Shown piece by piece: positions 7,362-15,703 of a stretch of 39,757 nucleotides of DNA. Origin of the DNA: Gemmataceae bacterium (GTDB taxonomy: Bacteria > Planctomycetota > Planctomycetia > Gemmatales > Gemmataceae). A model generated the notes under the pieces. The model was not told the origin of the DNA. It was given only the letters and a program-made list of their open reading frames with translations, and made no database searches. A program made the position numbers and the translations under genes. Numbering within the stretch: the first letter of the stretch is position 1; the number at the start of each line of letters is the position of its first letter. The stretch spans positions 1 through 39,757 of the forward strand of contig JAIEPT010000162.1 of assembly GCA_019748295.1 (NCBI GenBank). Direction: 5' to 3'.

Positions 7362-9647
7362 TTACTTCTTCACCGGCGCAATGCGGACGTTGTCATAATA
7401 GATTTCCGTCCCCACGCCGCCTTCTTCAATTCCGGTCACGTAGCCGTACAGAGCAGGCGCCCCTTCGTTGTTTGGGCGAGGGTCGTCCACGCTGATCGTC
7501 CACTCGGCGGGTTCGTTTTCGCCTCGTTTCCAGATCTTGCCCTTGGCGGTCGAAGTCTTGCCGTTCGAATCCACCGCGAGCTTGAGGCGATACCACTGCC
7601 CGGGTTCGAGCTTGAAGGGAATCGTGCGGTCGATCCGCGGCAGCGCTTCCCAGGACGACAGACGCAGCTTGCCGGAGTTGCCCCACAGCAGCAGCGTGTA
7701 GCGATTGTTGACGACGCCCACGTCGGGAAGATCATCGCCCGCCTTCGACCCCTGCACGTCGGCTTCGATCACGTAGTCCTTATCCGTCGGCAGGCCGATG
7801 TAAGCATTCCCCTTCGCGATCAGCGGGCTCGCCTTGTCGTTCACCTTCCGCAGCAGCTTCTCCCCCTTGACCGTGGCGACCAGAAACTTCCCCTGCGTGT
7901 TGACCCACCCACCCGGCACGGCCCCATCGGGGACCTTCGAGAAATCCTGCTCATAGGGATAAACCGGGGCGACCCGCACGCGGGCTTTGCCTTCCGCCTT
8001 CTCCGCCTTGGCGACGACATAGCCCTGCTGCGACGGCTTCTTCGCATCCACCGTCAGCAAACCTTCCTTGATCGTGCCGGCGAGCGCGGGCGGAGCGCTC
8101 TTCGCCCCCTTCGGCAACGGCGGCTCAGGCAGCGACCATTCGGCCTCCACTTCCTTCACGAACACGCCCTTGGCGTCGTAGCCGTAGACCTTGAACTGGG
8201 CCGATTGCCCCGGGTGAAGTTCGATCTCGGCGGGAACGACCTGCAGATGCGTGATCGGGCCTTCCGACTTCTTCCCCGATGAAGTCGATTCGCCGTTCGA
8301 CGATTTCTTCGCCGTCTTGGCGCCGATGCAATAGGTGCCGTCGCTGGTCGAGAAGATCACCCGACCATGCGCCACCGCGGGGCTGCCGTTGATCTCGACG
8401 TCGCTGCCGTCATCGGAGGAAAAGAACTGCTGATGCAGCCGTTTGCACTTCTTGTCGCCCGGTTCGAGGATGTGGAACTTGCTGTTCACCTCGCCCACAT
8501 AGATCTTGCCGTCTGCATACACCGGGCTGCCGCGCGAATTGCGGCCATAGTTGAATTTCCAGAGCTGCTTTCCCGTCTTTCCATCGAGGCAGTAGAGCCG
8601 GCCCACATCGTCGGTGACGTAGAATCGGCCCTCATTGAAGATGGGCGACGTGTAGCGAGCCTTGATGCCGTCCACATGCCATACGAGTGCAGGCTTGCCC
8701 TCCGTCGCCTTGGAGGCATCCAGGCAGACGATGCGGCCCTGTTCGTTGTTGTCGGGATTTTCCTCGCCCTGGCCGATGTAGACGAAATTGCCGTCCACCA
8801 CCGGCGAGCAATTGACGGCCGTGGTGCCGAGGATGTAGCCCCAGACCTTCTCGCCCGTAGCCGCCTTCATCGCGTAGACGCCGCCGTCGGCTCCGCCGGA
8901 GATGAGCAGATCGACGCCGTTGATGTTCGCGACCACTGGCACGGAATAATACGTATCCTTCGGCTGCCCGCCTGGTTCGCTCCACCAACGGACTTTGCCG
9001 GTCTTCTTGTCGAACGCAACGAAGCGATGCCCGCCCTTCCCCTGATCGCCCCAGCTTGAATTGAGCATGCCGACGATGACGAGGTCGTTGTAAAGCGTCG
9101 GGCTGGTGACGCGGCCGCCGTATCCGGTGATGCGGCCATACTCCTCGCTCAGCGATCGTTGCCACACGGTAGCGCCGGTCTTGCCGTCGAGGCAGACCAG
9201 GAAGCCCTGAGTGCCGTGGGCATAGATGTTCCCCGTCGCAGGATCGGCGGCCATGTTCGTCCAGCCGAGGCGCACGGTCACGATGTCGGTGTGGAAGACG
9301 TTGAACGCACGCTCCCAGATCACCTTGCCGGAATCGAAATCCAGGCACATCACGCGCTCTTGGATGGTCTCAGCGACGTCCTTGCCTTCCTTCGTCTTTT
9401 CCGCGACGTAGTTGAGCAGATACACCCGGCCATTCATCACGATCGGAGTGGAACGGCTGCCGTAGTGGACGCTCCAAACAAGGTTATTGTCCTCCGCCTT
9501 CGGATCCGGCGACCACGAGGACGGCAGGCCCGTCTCCGGCGAGACGCCACGAGCTCCAGGCCCGCGCCAGTTGGTCCAATCCCCGGCATTCGCGACCGCC
9601 GCGAACGCCAGCAACATCGTGCAAAGGGCGAAACGAATCGGTTTCAT
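7362..9647 (-). CDS. Secreted PQQ-like propeller with C-terminal LamG-like domain
   Basis: 761 aa from ATG at 9647, where a signal peptide begins (MKPIRFALCTMLLAFAAVANA). The frame is open up to 9764, but that extension only translates repeat G. The mature protein opens with DWTNWRGPGARGVSPETGLP, a common start of planctomycete propellers. The PQQ-type blades fill residues ~20-430 (e.g. ATGNIYAHGTQ, KTGATVWQRSL, KTGKQLWKFNY). A lysine/serine-rich linker and an Ig-like segment (residues ~460-570) follow. The C-terminal ~190 residues resemble a concanavalin/laminin-G type fold (YEQDFSKVPDGAVPGGW; WYRLKLAVD; IYYDNVRIAPVKK), often carbohydrate-binding. Probably extracytoplasmic; the ligand is unknown. 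Confidence 0.88.
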   Translation of the reverse strand: MKPIRFALCTMLLAFAAVANAGDWTNWRGPGARGVSPETGLPSSWSPDPKAEDNNLVWSVHYGSRSTPIVMNGRVYLLNYVAEKTKEGKDVAETIQERVMCLDFDSGKVIWERAFNVFHTDIVTVRLGWTNMAADPATGNIYAHGTQGFLVCLDGKTGATVWQRSLSEEYGRITGYGGRVTSPTLYNDLVIVGMLNSSWGDQGKGGHRFVAFDKKTGKVRWWSEPGGQPKDTYYSVPVVANINGVDLLISGGADGGVYAMKAATGEKVWGYILGTTAVNCSPVVDGNFVYIGQGEENPDNNEQGRIVCLDASKATEGKPALVWHVDGIKARYTSPIFNEGRFYVTDDVGRLYCLDGKTGKQLWKFNYGRNSRGSPVYADGKIYVGEVNSKFHILEPGDKKCKRLHQQFFSSDDGSDVEINGSPAVAHGRVIFSTSDGTYCIGAKTAKKSSNGESTSSGKKSEGPITHLQVVPAEIELHPGQSAQFKVYGYDAKGVFVKEVEAEWSLPEPPLPKGAKSAPPALAGTIKEGLLTVDAKKPSQQGYVVAKAEKAEGKARVRVAPVYPYEQDFSKVPDGAVPGGWVNTQGKFLVATVKGEKLLRKVNDKASPLIAKGNAYIGLPTDKDYVIEADVQGSKAGDDLPDVGVVNNRYTLLLWGNSGKLRLSSWEALPRIDRTIPFKLEPGQWYRLKLAVDSNGKTSTAKGKIWKRGENEPAEWTISVDDPRPNNEGAPALYGYVTGIEEGGVGTEIYYDNVRIAPVKK

Positions 9648-9672
9648 GGAGTACCTTTCGTTGCAATCGTCC

Positions 9673-9812
9673 GGCGAGCAGCCGCTGTTAGGCGGCTGGT
9701 ATAGCATCACGCAGAAGTCTCTTCGTCCCCAGATTGCTTCGAATCCAAACCGTCTGTGGGTCACGAGACTCCTAGGGATGAAGTACCAGCCGCCTAACAG
9801 CGGCTGCTCGCC
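9673..9812. repeat. Repeat family G, complete inverted element
   Basis: Left arm 9673-9721 and right arm 9765-9812 are inverted copies; each carries CAGCCGC-ctaaca-GCGGCTG and ends in GAGACT toward the centre. The 43-bp centre is unique. The element fills most of the 168-bp gap between the propeller gene (start 9647) and the ligase gene (stop 9816). A single arm recurs beside the group II intron at 1722-1769. Confidence 0.82.
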
Positions 9813-9815
9813 AAC

Positions 9816-11075
9816 TCATCGTTTTCTTATCACACGTCGCGACTTCATTTCATGGCGAGGGAGGCTGCCGGGCGGGGTCAAGGTCACTTCGGCTCGGAAG
9901 AACAACTCGTCTCGTATCGCTGCCGCAATTCGGTACGCCAGTTCCGCGGATTGCGGCGTCGTCGGCTCAACCTCGATCTTCAGTTCCGCCAGTGGGGAAC
10001 TCGCATCCACTTCGACCCGATACTCGGCCACTTCCGCGAATCGGCGGACCACGTTTTCGAGGGCGCCGGGATAGAAATTGTTGCCGCGAATCGGGATCAT
10101 ATCATCGGTCCGCCCCAGGATGCCACCCTGCAATCGCATGAGCTTTCGGCCGCACGGACATGGATTCGGATCGACGCGAACCAGATCCCGCGTGCGATAC
10201 CGGAGCACCGGCCCGCCAACGCGGCCCAGGTTCGTCACCAGCATCTCGCCGATCTCGCCGATCGTCGTCGGTTCGCCGGTTTGCGGGTCGACGATCTCAA
10301 CGATGTAGTCCTCTTCCAGGACATGCAATCCGCTCGGATTCTCACGACATTCCATCGCCATCGGCCCAACCTCGGTAAGTCCGGAATGATCGAAGACGCG
10401 GGCATGCCACGATGCTTCCAAACGCGTGCGCGTCGCCGGGATGCTCCCCCCAGGTTCGCCGGCGACGATCACCGCCCGGACGTTAAATCCCGGCGTTCCC
10501 GCCTGCAGCGCGATCCCCTGCTCCTGCGCGGCGAGGGCCAGATGCATCGCATATGTCGGCGTGCAGCAGACGACGGTCGCCTCATGGTCGAGCAGCATGC
10601 GGACGCGCGCCTGCGTCGAAAGCCCGCCCGCAGGCAAACATAACGCCCCCATGCGCCCCGCCGCCTCGAATGCCGTCCAGAAGCCGAGAAACGGGCCGAA
10701 GGAGAACGGAAACAGAATGCGATCCGTCGCCGTGACCCCCGCCATCGCGAACATCTTTCGCCAGCATTCGAGCATCCAATCCCAGCTTTGCGGCGTGTCG
10801 AGCCACCGTAGCGGCTTTCCCTGAGTGCCGGAGGTTTGATGCAGCCGGGTGTAGCGTTCGCGCGGATAGGTGAAGAGGTCGCCGTAAGGAGGAGCGAGAT
10901 CCTGACGGGCGAGCAGTTCTTCCTTCGTGGTCGTCGGCAACTTCCGCAAATCGCCGACGCCGCGGATGTCGCTGCGACTCAGGCCCGCTTGCCGAAACCT
11001 TTCCGCGACGAACCGATTGCGCGGCACGACTTCGTCGAGCAGCTCGGCCAGGCGTTCGTCTTGGTAGGCGTGCAT
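9816..11075 (-). CDS. PaaK-like adenylate-forming enzyme (phenylacetate-CoA ligase family)
   Basis: 419 aa, typical family length. PaaK-type enzymes convert an aryl or other carboxylic acid to its CoA thioester through an acyl-AMP. Visible marks: the phosphate loop TSGTQGKPLRW (residues 81-91), CTPTYAMHL and VAGEPGG, FDHSGLTEVGPMAMEC, RYRTRDLVRVDPNPCPCGR with the conserved CPCGR, and the C-terminal domain GRTDDMIPIRGNNFYPGALE. The substrate cannot be read from sequence. It is the second ANL-family gene in this block; unlike the shorter one at 1787-2890 it keeps the C-terminal domain. Soluble, no signal peptide, although its neighbours are secreted. The stop codon lies 3 bp from repeat G. Confidence 0.9.
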   Translation of the reverse strand: MHAYQDERLAELLDEVVPRNRFVAERFRQAGLSRSDIRGVGDLRKLPTTTKEELLARQDLAPPYGDLFTYPRERYTRLHQTSGTQGKPLRWLDTPQSWDWMLECWRKMFAMAGVTATDRILFPFSFGPFLGFWTAFEAAGRMGALCLPAGGLSTQARVRMLLDHEATVVCCTPTYAMHLALAAQEQGIALQAGTPGFNVRAVIVAGEPGGSIPATRTRLEASWHARVFDHSGLTEVGPMAMECRENPSGLHVLEEDYIVEIVDPQTGEPTTIGEIGEMLVTNLGRVGGPVLRYRTRDLVRVDPNPCPCGRKLMRLQGGILGRTDDMIPIRGNNFYPGALENVVRRFAEVAEYRVEVDASSPLAELKIEVEPTTPQSAELAYRIAAAIRDELFFRAEVTLTPPGSLPRHEMKSRRVIRKR

Positions 11076-11105
11076 CAGTGGCCGGCATCCGTCATCAAAA
11101 CTCGA

Positions 11106-11294
11106 GGTTATTGATCGTCAGGCAGCGAAAGCGCGAGTGTTGGTTTTGCTCCCCTCTCCCTCCGGGAGAGGGGCTGGGGGTGAGGGCCGAACCTCCGCCC
11201 CGTGCGATGCTCCATTTGCTCGCGTTACCCCCCAAGGCAAAGACACCCCCAGCCCCTCTCCCGGACTCTCCCGGAGGGAGAGGGGAGCAAAACT
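11106..11294. repeat. Repeat family A, subtype A2
   Basis: An element of about 190 bp opening with GGTTATTGATCGTCA, with two inverted arms around CTCTCCCTCCGGGAGAGG and a central piece (ACCTCCGCCCCGTGCGATGC) shared with the copy at 24454-24686. It lies upstream of the PaaK-like gene and directly abuts repeat B. Confidence 0.85.
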
Positions 11295-11296
11295 GG

Positions 11297-11374
11297 CCGC
11301 GACGCGCAGCGGAGCGCGGACTGCTTGCCATGCGCTCGCAGAGCGCGCTGTCCGCGCTCCGCTGCGCGTCGCGG
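11297..11374. repeat. Repeat family B, inverted pair
   Basis: The 23-bp arms at 11297-11319 and 11352-11374 are the same sequence as at 7266-7343, with a different spacer. It sits 13 bp beyond the stop of the 11388-12689 gene. Confidence 0.85.
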
Positions 11375-11387
11375 CTAACCAGACCGC

Positions 11388-12689
11388 TCACTTCTTCACG
11401 TCGAAGCAGAAGATGTATTCGTGGTCCCGGAGGAACAGCTTGCCGCCGCTGATCACCGGATGCGCCCACGGGCTGCTGAACTTCGCGCTCGGCATCTGCT
11501 TGGGAAACGCCGAACGCTTGGGCAATTCGAACTGGCTGACCAGCTTCCAGGCCGCGGGATTTGCTTCGACGAGTGCGACTTCGCCTCCTTCGCTGAGCAA
11601 GTAAAGCATGCCGTCCGCTCCGGTCGTCGCCCCGCTCTTCGTCTTGAAGTCGTTGCGCTCCTCCCAAGCGAGTTTGCCGGTCTGCCATTCCTGACACACC
11701 CAGACGCTCCCTTCGGAATGTCCATAAATGTGGTCGCCGATCAGCACCAGGCCGCCGTGATTGTTCTTCACCGACTTCTTCGACTTCACGCCGTAAAGGT
11801 CCTTCACCTTGAAATCCTTGTCGATGTCGAACAGATGGCAACCCGCCCCGGTCCCGGCACTCACGTAAACCTGATTGCCTCGGACGATCGGCGTCGAAGC
11901 GATCGAGTAGTTGTGCCCCTTCACCATCTGCTCGGACCAGAGCAACTTGCCGTCCTTGAGCGCGATGCCGCTCAGGTAGCCGCCTTCCGGATCGGCGCTG
12001 AAACCCGCCTGGATCACCTGCGGCACGCCGTGGATCTCGGCATAAACCGCCGAGGTGTACGGCGCCTTGTACTTCAGCTCCTTCGCCTGCCAAACGACCT
12101 TGCCGCTCGTCTTGTCGAAGGCGACCACGGTTCCTTGCGTTTGACTGCCCGGCGTCACGATCACGAGATTGCCGACGACGAGAGGCGATTCGCTGTAGCC
12201 CCATTCGGTCATCATCTCGCCGCCGAAATCCTTGATCAGGTTCTTTCGCCACAGTTCCTTGCCCGCGGTATCCAGGCAAAGGAAATCGCCCTGGGCGCCG
12301 AGGACATAGAGCTTGTCGCCATCCACCGTGGGAACGCTGCGAGGGCCATCGCCCCAGATGTTGCTTTTGAACGTGAAGATAGGGCCGATCTTGGCCTTCC
12401 AGATTTCCTTGCCGGTGGCCGCGTCGAGGGCGAGGGTGATCTCGTCGCCGTCGCGGGTGCCGTTGGTGTAGAGGACGCCTTTGACGATCGCGGAACTCGA
12501 ATGTCCGAGTCCCGCGTTGTCGAAGGTCCAGACCAGCTTCGGGCCGCCTTTGGGCCATTCCTTGAGCAGGCCGGTTTCCTTCGAGACGCCATCGCGGCGC
12601 GGGCCTCGGAAGCTGGGCCAATCGTCGGCGAATGCCGCGGAGACCGCCGCCGCAAGGGCCGCGACCAGAAACAAAGAACGCAGTTTCAT
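11388..12689 (-). CDS. Secreted PQQ-like beta-propeller protein
   Basis: 433 aa from ATG at 12689, which is preceded by GAGG at good spacing and starts a signal peptide (MKLRSLFLVAALAAAVSAAFA). The frame is open to 12833, but the extra residues have no support. The mature protein starts DDWPSFRGPRRDGVSKETG, the same type of opening as the 7362-9647 protein. Blades are marked by ATGKEIWKAKIG, DGDKLYVLG, TSGKVVWQAK, DGKLLWSEQM and QTGKLAWEE. It lacks the extra C-terminal domain of its larger neighbour. Expected in the periplasm or outside; probably non-catalytic. First gene of the minus-strand block, divergent from the TPR gene at 13170. Confidence 0.9.
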   Translation of the reverse strand: MKLRSLFLVAALAAAVSAAFADDWPSFRGPRRDGVSKETGLLKEWPKGGPKLVWTFDNAGLGHSSSAIVKGVLYTNGTRDGDEITLALDAATGKEIWKAKIGPIFTFKSNIWGDGPRSVPTVDGDKLYVLGAQGDFLCLDTAGKELWRKNLIKDFGGEMMTEWGYSESPLVVGNLVIVTPGSQTQGTVVAFDKTSGKVVWQAKELKYKAPYTSAVYAEIHGVPQVIQAGFSADPEGGYLSGIALKDGKLLWSEQMVKGHNYSIASTPIVRGNQVYVSAGTGAGCHLFDIDKDFKVKDLYGVKSKKSVKNNHGGLVLIGDHIYGHSEGSVWVCQEWQTGKLAWEERNDFKTKSGATTGADGMLYLLSEGGEVALVEANPAAWKLVSQFELPKRSAFPKQMPSAKFSSPWAHPVISGGKLFLRDHEYIFCFDVKK

Positions 12690-13169
12690 GAATTCGCCTC
12701 GGCCGGACTGTGGGAAAGACAAGCAACCGGACGCCACGAGGATCGGCGTCATCCACCGCAAGGCAGGAAGTCGGACACTCTCAATATAAAGGCGTCCCTC
12801 CAGAGACGCCATGATAATTCGTCGTTTCAACAATCAATTTTGCGGGCACGGCACGGAGCGCAGCGGCTGCATTTCTCCCAAAAAGGATGAAGCGGAGATA
12901 GCCTCCGTAGACCGTGCCATGCTTCGCCGGGTCCCTGGCCGGGCTCTCAGAACCTTCCGCTTCCACCGGCGAAGCATGCGAAGCTTCTGAAGGCATAAAC
13001 CCTCGGTCTGGGGACATGCTTGGACGGTGAAAGCACCCGCTGCCACCGCCCCGGCCAGGGACCCGCGCAAGCATGGCACACCACCGCATGCTTCAACATT
13101 CGAAGCTCAATCACTCGACATCAGACGCCCGATCGAGGAAACTGTCCGCATTCCTCTGCGAGACTCGAC
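12690..13169. other. Divergent intergenic region with repeat C
   Basis: 480 bp between divergently read genes. It holds repeat family C (12914-13079) and nothing that looks coding. Promoters for both flanking genes must lie here, but none was clear enough to mark. Confidence 0.6.
12914..13079. repeat. Repeat family C, inverted element
   Basis: About 166 bp, with outer arms GTGCCATGCTTCGCCGGGTC and its inverse ending GCATGGCAC, and inner inverted segments (GGCGAAGCATG). The same architecture recurs at 15978-16137 with diverged centre. Confidence 0.85.
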
Positions 13170-14003
13170 ATGGTTGCTTTCGCCGCACTGATTCTGCTCC
13201 TTCCACCGGAAACGCCGAACCCGCTTCGCGAAGCGCGCCAGCTCTTCGCCGACGGCAAACGGCAGGATGCGATTGCGGTCCTCGCCAAGGCGGTCGAAGC
13301 GAATCCGAAGTTCGTCGAAGCGCATCAACTGCAAGCGAGCATGTTCGACGCGATGGATCGCTGGGCCGATGCCGGCGAAGCGCTAGATCGGGCGATCGAA
13401 GCGGAGCCGAAGCGATCCGAGCTTCGGCAACGCCGCGGTTCGATTCGGTTCAAGGAAGGCCGATTCGCCGATTCGCTGGCCGACTTCGACCGCTACCTTG
13501 AGATGGAACCGACCCAGGCGATCAGCCATTGGCAGCGCGGCATCACCTGCTGGTACGCCGGCAAGTTCGCCGCCGGCGAGAAGCAATTCGCGGATTATCA
13601 GAACTACCATGACGCCGATGTCGAGAACGCGGTTTGGCGTTGCATGTGCCAGGCGAAAGCGAGCAACCTCGTCGCCGCCCAGCGCGACATGTTGAAGGTA
13701 GGCCCCGACGCCCGCGTGCCGATGAAGGAGATCTACGGGCTATTCAAGGGGACGCACAAACCCCAAGACGTGATGGCCGCCGCCGAAGCCGGCAAAGCCG
13801 CCGAAGGAGACCGCAACAGCCGCCGTTTCTACGCGAACCTTTATGTCGGCATCTGGCACGACCTGACCGGCGACCCAACGAAAGCCCTCGACCACCTCGA
13901 TCGAGCAACCGAAGGCCACCGCATCGGCCACTACATGTGGGACGTCGCCCGCGTCCACCGGGATTTGCTCAAGGCGAAGAAGAAGGGACGCCAATGTCCT
14001 TAG
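13170..14003 (+). CDS. TPR-repeat protein, exported or membrane-attached
   Basis: 277 aa from ATG at 13170 (MVAFAALILLLPP), a short hydrophobic N-terminus that fits a signal or anchor. The frame is open from 13020, but that part translates repeat C. Several tetratricopeptide repeats follow: NPLREARQLFADGKRQDAIA, then PKFVEAHQLQASMFDAMDRW, then PKRSELRQRRGSIRFKEGRF, and a more diverged one ending with AGEKQFADY. The C-terminal 100 residues resemble NlpI-like TPR proteins (YANLYVGIWHDLTGDPTKAL; LDHLDRATEG). TPRs are protein-protein contact modules; the partner is unknown. Followed by repeat A1. Confidence 0.85.
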   Translation: MVAFAALILLLPPETPNPLREARQLFADGKRQDAIAVLAKAVEANPKFVEAHQLQASMFDAMDRWADAGEALDRAIEAEPKRSELRQRRGSIRFKEGRFADSLADFDRYLEMEPTQAISHWQRGITCWYAGKFAAGEKQFADYQNYHDADVENAVWRCMCQAKASNLVAAQRDMLKVGPDARVPMKEIYGLFKGTHKPQDVMAAAEAGKAAEGDRNSRRFYANLYVGIWHDLTGDPTKALDHLDRATEGHRIGHYMWDVARVHRDLLKAKKKGRQCP

Positions 14004-14392
14004 AATCCACGTCAAAGTTACCCGTAAGGCGAGCGGCAGGAGATAGTCTCCCTCTCCCTCCGGGAGAGGGTTGGGGTGAGGGTGCCTTTTCTCGCGTAAC
14101 GCCACGTCGCATGCCCTCACCCCGGCCCCTCTCCCAGACTCTCCCAGAGGGAGAGGGGAGAAATGCAGGCGACGCTCGGCTGTCGCGGGTGAGGCGTTTT
14201 TACGCGGACACTTCCCAGTCCCACGCGTCGATGCTCGTTCATTTTCCTCTTCTTTGCAAAGCGCCGCAATACTCCACATCGCTAGGAAGCGGCCCCAATT
14301 TTGCGACCCGTTTGCCCAATTGAGTAACGGGCAACGCTCACTCGATTAGATACGTTCAATAGTCGCAAACCAACCTTTCCGGAGACATCGCC
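14004..14392. other. Intergenic region with repeat A1
   Basis: 389 bp between the TPR and DUF378 genes. Repeat A1 fills 14024-14180. The remaining 210 bp upstream of the DUF378 gene should contain its promoter; no clear -35/-10 pair was found and nothing looks coding. Confidence 0.6.
14024..14180. repeat. Repeat family A, subtype A1
   Basis: About 157 bp: opening TAAGGCGAGCGGCAGGAGAT, two inverted arms around CTCTCCCTCCGGGAGAGG, a centre with CTCGCGTAACGCCACGTCGC, and the ending AAATGCAGGCG. Nearly the same element occurs at 14898-15062 and 34615-34783. Confidence 0.87.
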
Positions 14393-14635
14393 ATGCGTGG
14401 ACTGCATTACCTTTCCCTGACGCTCGTCATCGTCGGCGCCATCAATTGGGGCCTCGTCGGCCTGTTCCAATTCGATCTGGTCGCCACCCTTTTCGGCGGG
14501 CAGGATTCGCCCGGCGCCCGCATCATCTACTCGCTGGTCGGTCTCTCGGGACTCTGCGTCGCCGCGACCTCGGCCGCCCTCTATGGCGGCTCGCGTCGCT
14601 CTTCCATGACGACGAGTCACGCAACCGTTCGCTAG
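14393..14635 (+). CDS. DUF378 family small membrane protein
   Basis: 80 aa with two hydrophobic segments (residues ~5-27 and ~43-64). The first carries the family signature LVIVGAINWGLVGLFQFDLV, followed by VATLFGG and the second membrane helix IIYSLVGLSGLC. DUF378 proteins (YuzA-like) are small inner-membrane proteins of unknown function. The start is supported by GGAG ten bases upstream. Monocistronic: repeats flank it on both sides. Confidence 0.9.
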   Translation: MRGLHYLSLTLVIVGAINWGLVGLFQFDLVATLFGGQDSPGARIIYSLVGLSGLCVAATSAALYGGSRRSSMTTSHATVR

Positions 14636-14680
14636 ATCAGCGTGGGCAAATCGGCGGCGCGTTAGCGGCCTTTCGAATAA

Positions 14681-14782
14681 GTGCGGGCGTCGCGCTTCCG
14701 ATCAAAACATGCCAGTCGCCCGCACTAGCCCGAAGCGTCAGTCAGCGAGGGACGACGTGAATCCTTCGCTAAACGCTTCGGG
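14681..14782. repeat. Repeat family E, hairpin
   Basis: Two nested or adjacent hairpins: GTGCGGGCG (14681-14689) with CGCCCGCAC (14717-14725), and AGCCCGAAGCGT (from 14727) with ACGCTTCGGG (14773-14782), the latter extended by AGCGAGGGA/TCCTTCGCT. It lies 45 bp after the DUF378 stop. Confidence 0.7.
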
Positions 14783-14897
14783 TTCGTGCGAAAGGTGCTG
14801 CGGCGAAATCGCGCACGCTGATTTAGGAAGCCTCTTCACAACCGTTTACGCAGGTCTTCCGCTTGCGGCCTGGCGAGATCAGGGCTCTTTCCGAACG

Positions 14898-15062
14898 CTA
14901 AGCCGCAAGGCGACCGGCAGGAGCTAGTCTACCTCCCTTCTCCCTCCGGGAGAGGGTTGGGGTGAGGGCGACTTTTCTCGCGTTACGCCAGGTCGCACGC
15001 CCTCCCCCTTGGCCCCTCTCCCGGAGGGAGAGGGGAGAAATGCAGGCGCCGCTCGCCGAAGC
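14898..15062. repeat. Repeat family A, subtype A1
   Basis: Same order of parts as 14024-14180: GGCGACCGGCAGGAGCTAG opening, CTCCCTCCGGGAGAGG arms, CTCGCGTTACGCC centre, AAATGCAGGCGCCGCTCGCC end. Confidence 0.87.
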
Positions 15063-15124
15063 GGAAGACTGGGGTTTCGAAGCGAGCGTCGCGGACGTTG
15101 TCGTTTACTTCGCAGAACCATCAG

Positions 15125-15703
15125 CTAATCGATGTTGGGCCGAATAATCACTTCATACGCATTCTGATCTTCCGGCACGCGTTCCATCGTCTGCTCACGG
15201 CCCGGCGCTTGCCAGGAGAATTGGCGATCGAGTTCGATGGTGACGGCTCGATCCTTGGGCAGGACCTGAACCTTCCCCTCGACGCGGACAGTGATTTCCT
15301 TTCCGGTGAGGTTCCAGAAGCCGACCTTGCAGCGCGGCAACACCATGCCGACGCCCGCGTAGGCGCCCCCCACGGATCGCGATTCCGTGATCGTCGGCGC
15401 CTTGCCGTGATTGTGCAGCGGCGGTTCCTTGCTGGTGGGGGTGGGAGAGGGTGCGCTGCTCGCGGGGGCCGGGGTTTCCTTCGCAAGGGGCGTGACGCGG
15501 ATCGTCGGTTCGATGGGGCACGGCCAAAGCGGAGCAGAGTAGATCGGGTACGAGCGGATGGGAGTCGAGTAATAGATGGGCGAGATGTACGAGTACGGGA
15601 TCGCGCTCGGATACCAGGCGTAGCCGCAATAGGCATGAGCGGAGGCGGAAGCGAAGAGGGCAACGACGAAGACGGCTGCGAAGCGTCGGAACGATCCCAC
15701 CAT
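15125..15703 (-). CDS. Small secreted protein of unknown function
   Basis: 192 aa from ATG at 15703, with AGGAG eight bases upstream and a signal peptide (MVGSFRRFAAVFVVALFASASAHA). The mature N-terminus is rich in tyrosine and proline (YCGYAWYPSAIPYSYISP and IYYSTP). A Ser/Pro/Thr linker and a compact C-terminal domain follow (KVGFWNLTGKEITVRVEGK; VTIELDRQFSWQAPGRE), which looks like an all-beta fold. No known family was recognised. The architecture, Tyr/Pro-rich segment plus small beta domain, suggests a cell-surface or envelope protein. Confidence 0.78.
   Translation of the reverse strand: MVGSFRRFAAVFVVALFASASAHAYCGYAWYPSAIPYSYISPIYYSTPIRSYPIYSAPLWPCPIEPTIRVTPLAKETPAPASSAPSPTPTSKEPPLHNHGKAPTITESRSVGGAYAGVGMVLPRCKVGFWNLTGKEITVRVEGKVQVLPKDRAVTIELDRQFSWQAPGREQTMERVPEDQNAYEVIIRPNID

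Larger units (their letters stand above)
14636..15124. other. Intergenic region with repeats E and A1
   Basis: 489 bp after the DUF378 gene, holding repeat E (14681-14782) and repeat A1 (14898-15062). No coding frame with a credible start was found. Confidence 0.65.

Noticed and set aside
9648..9764. N-terminal extension of the 7362-9647 propeller gene
   Set aside because: The extension merely translates repeat G, while a clean signal peptide starts at 9647.
11421..12890. 489-codon frame antisense to the propeller gene at 11388
   Set aside because: Mirror frame in GC-rich DNA; the minus-strand protein has a signal peptide, SD and propeller repeats.
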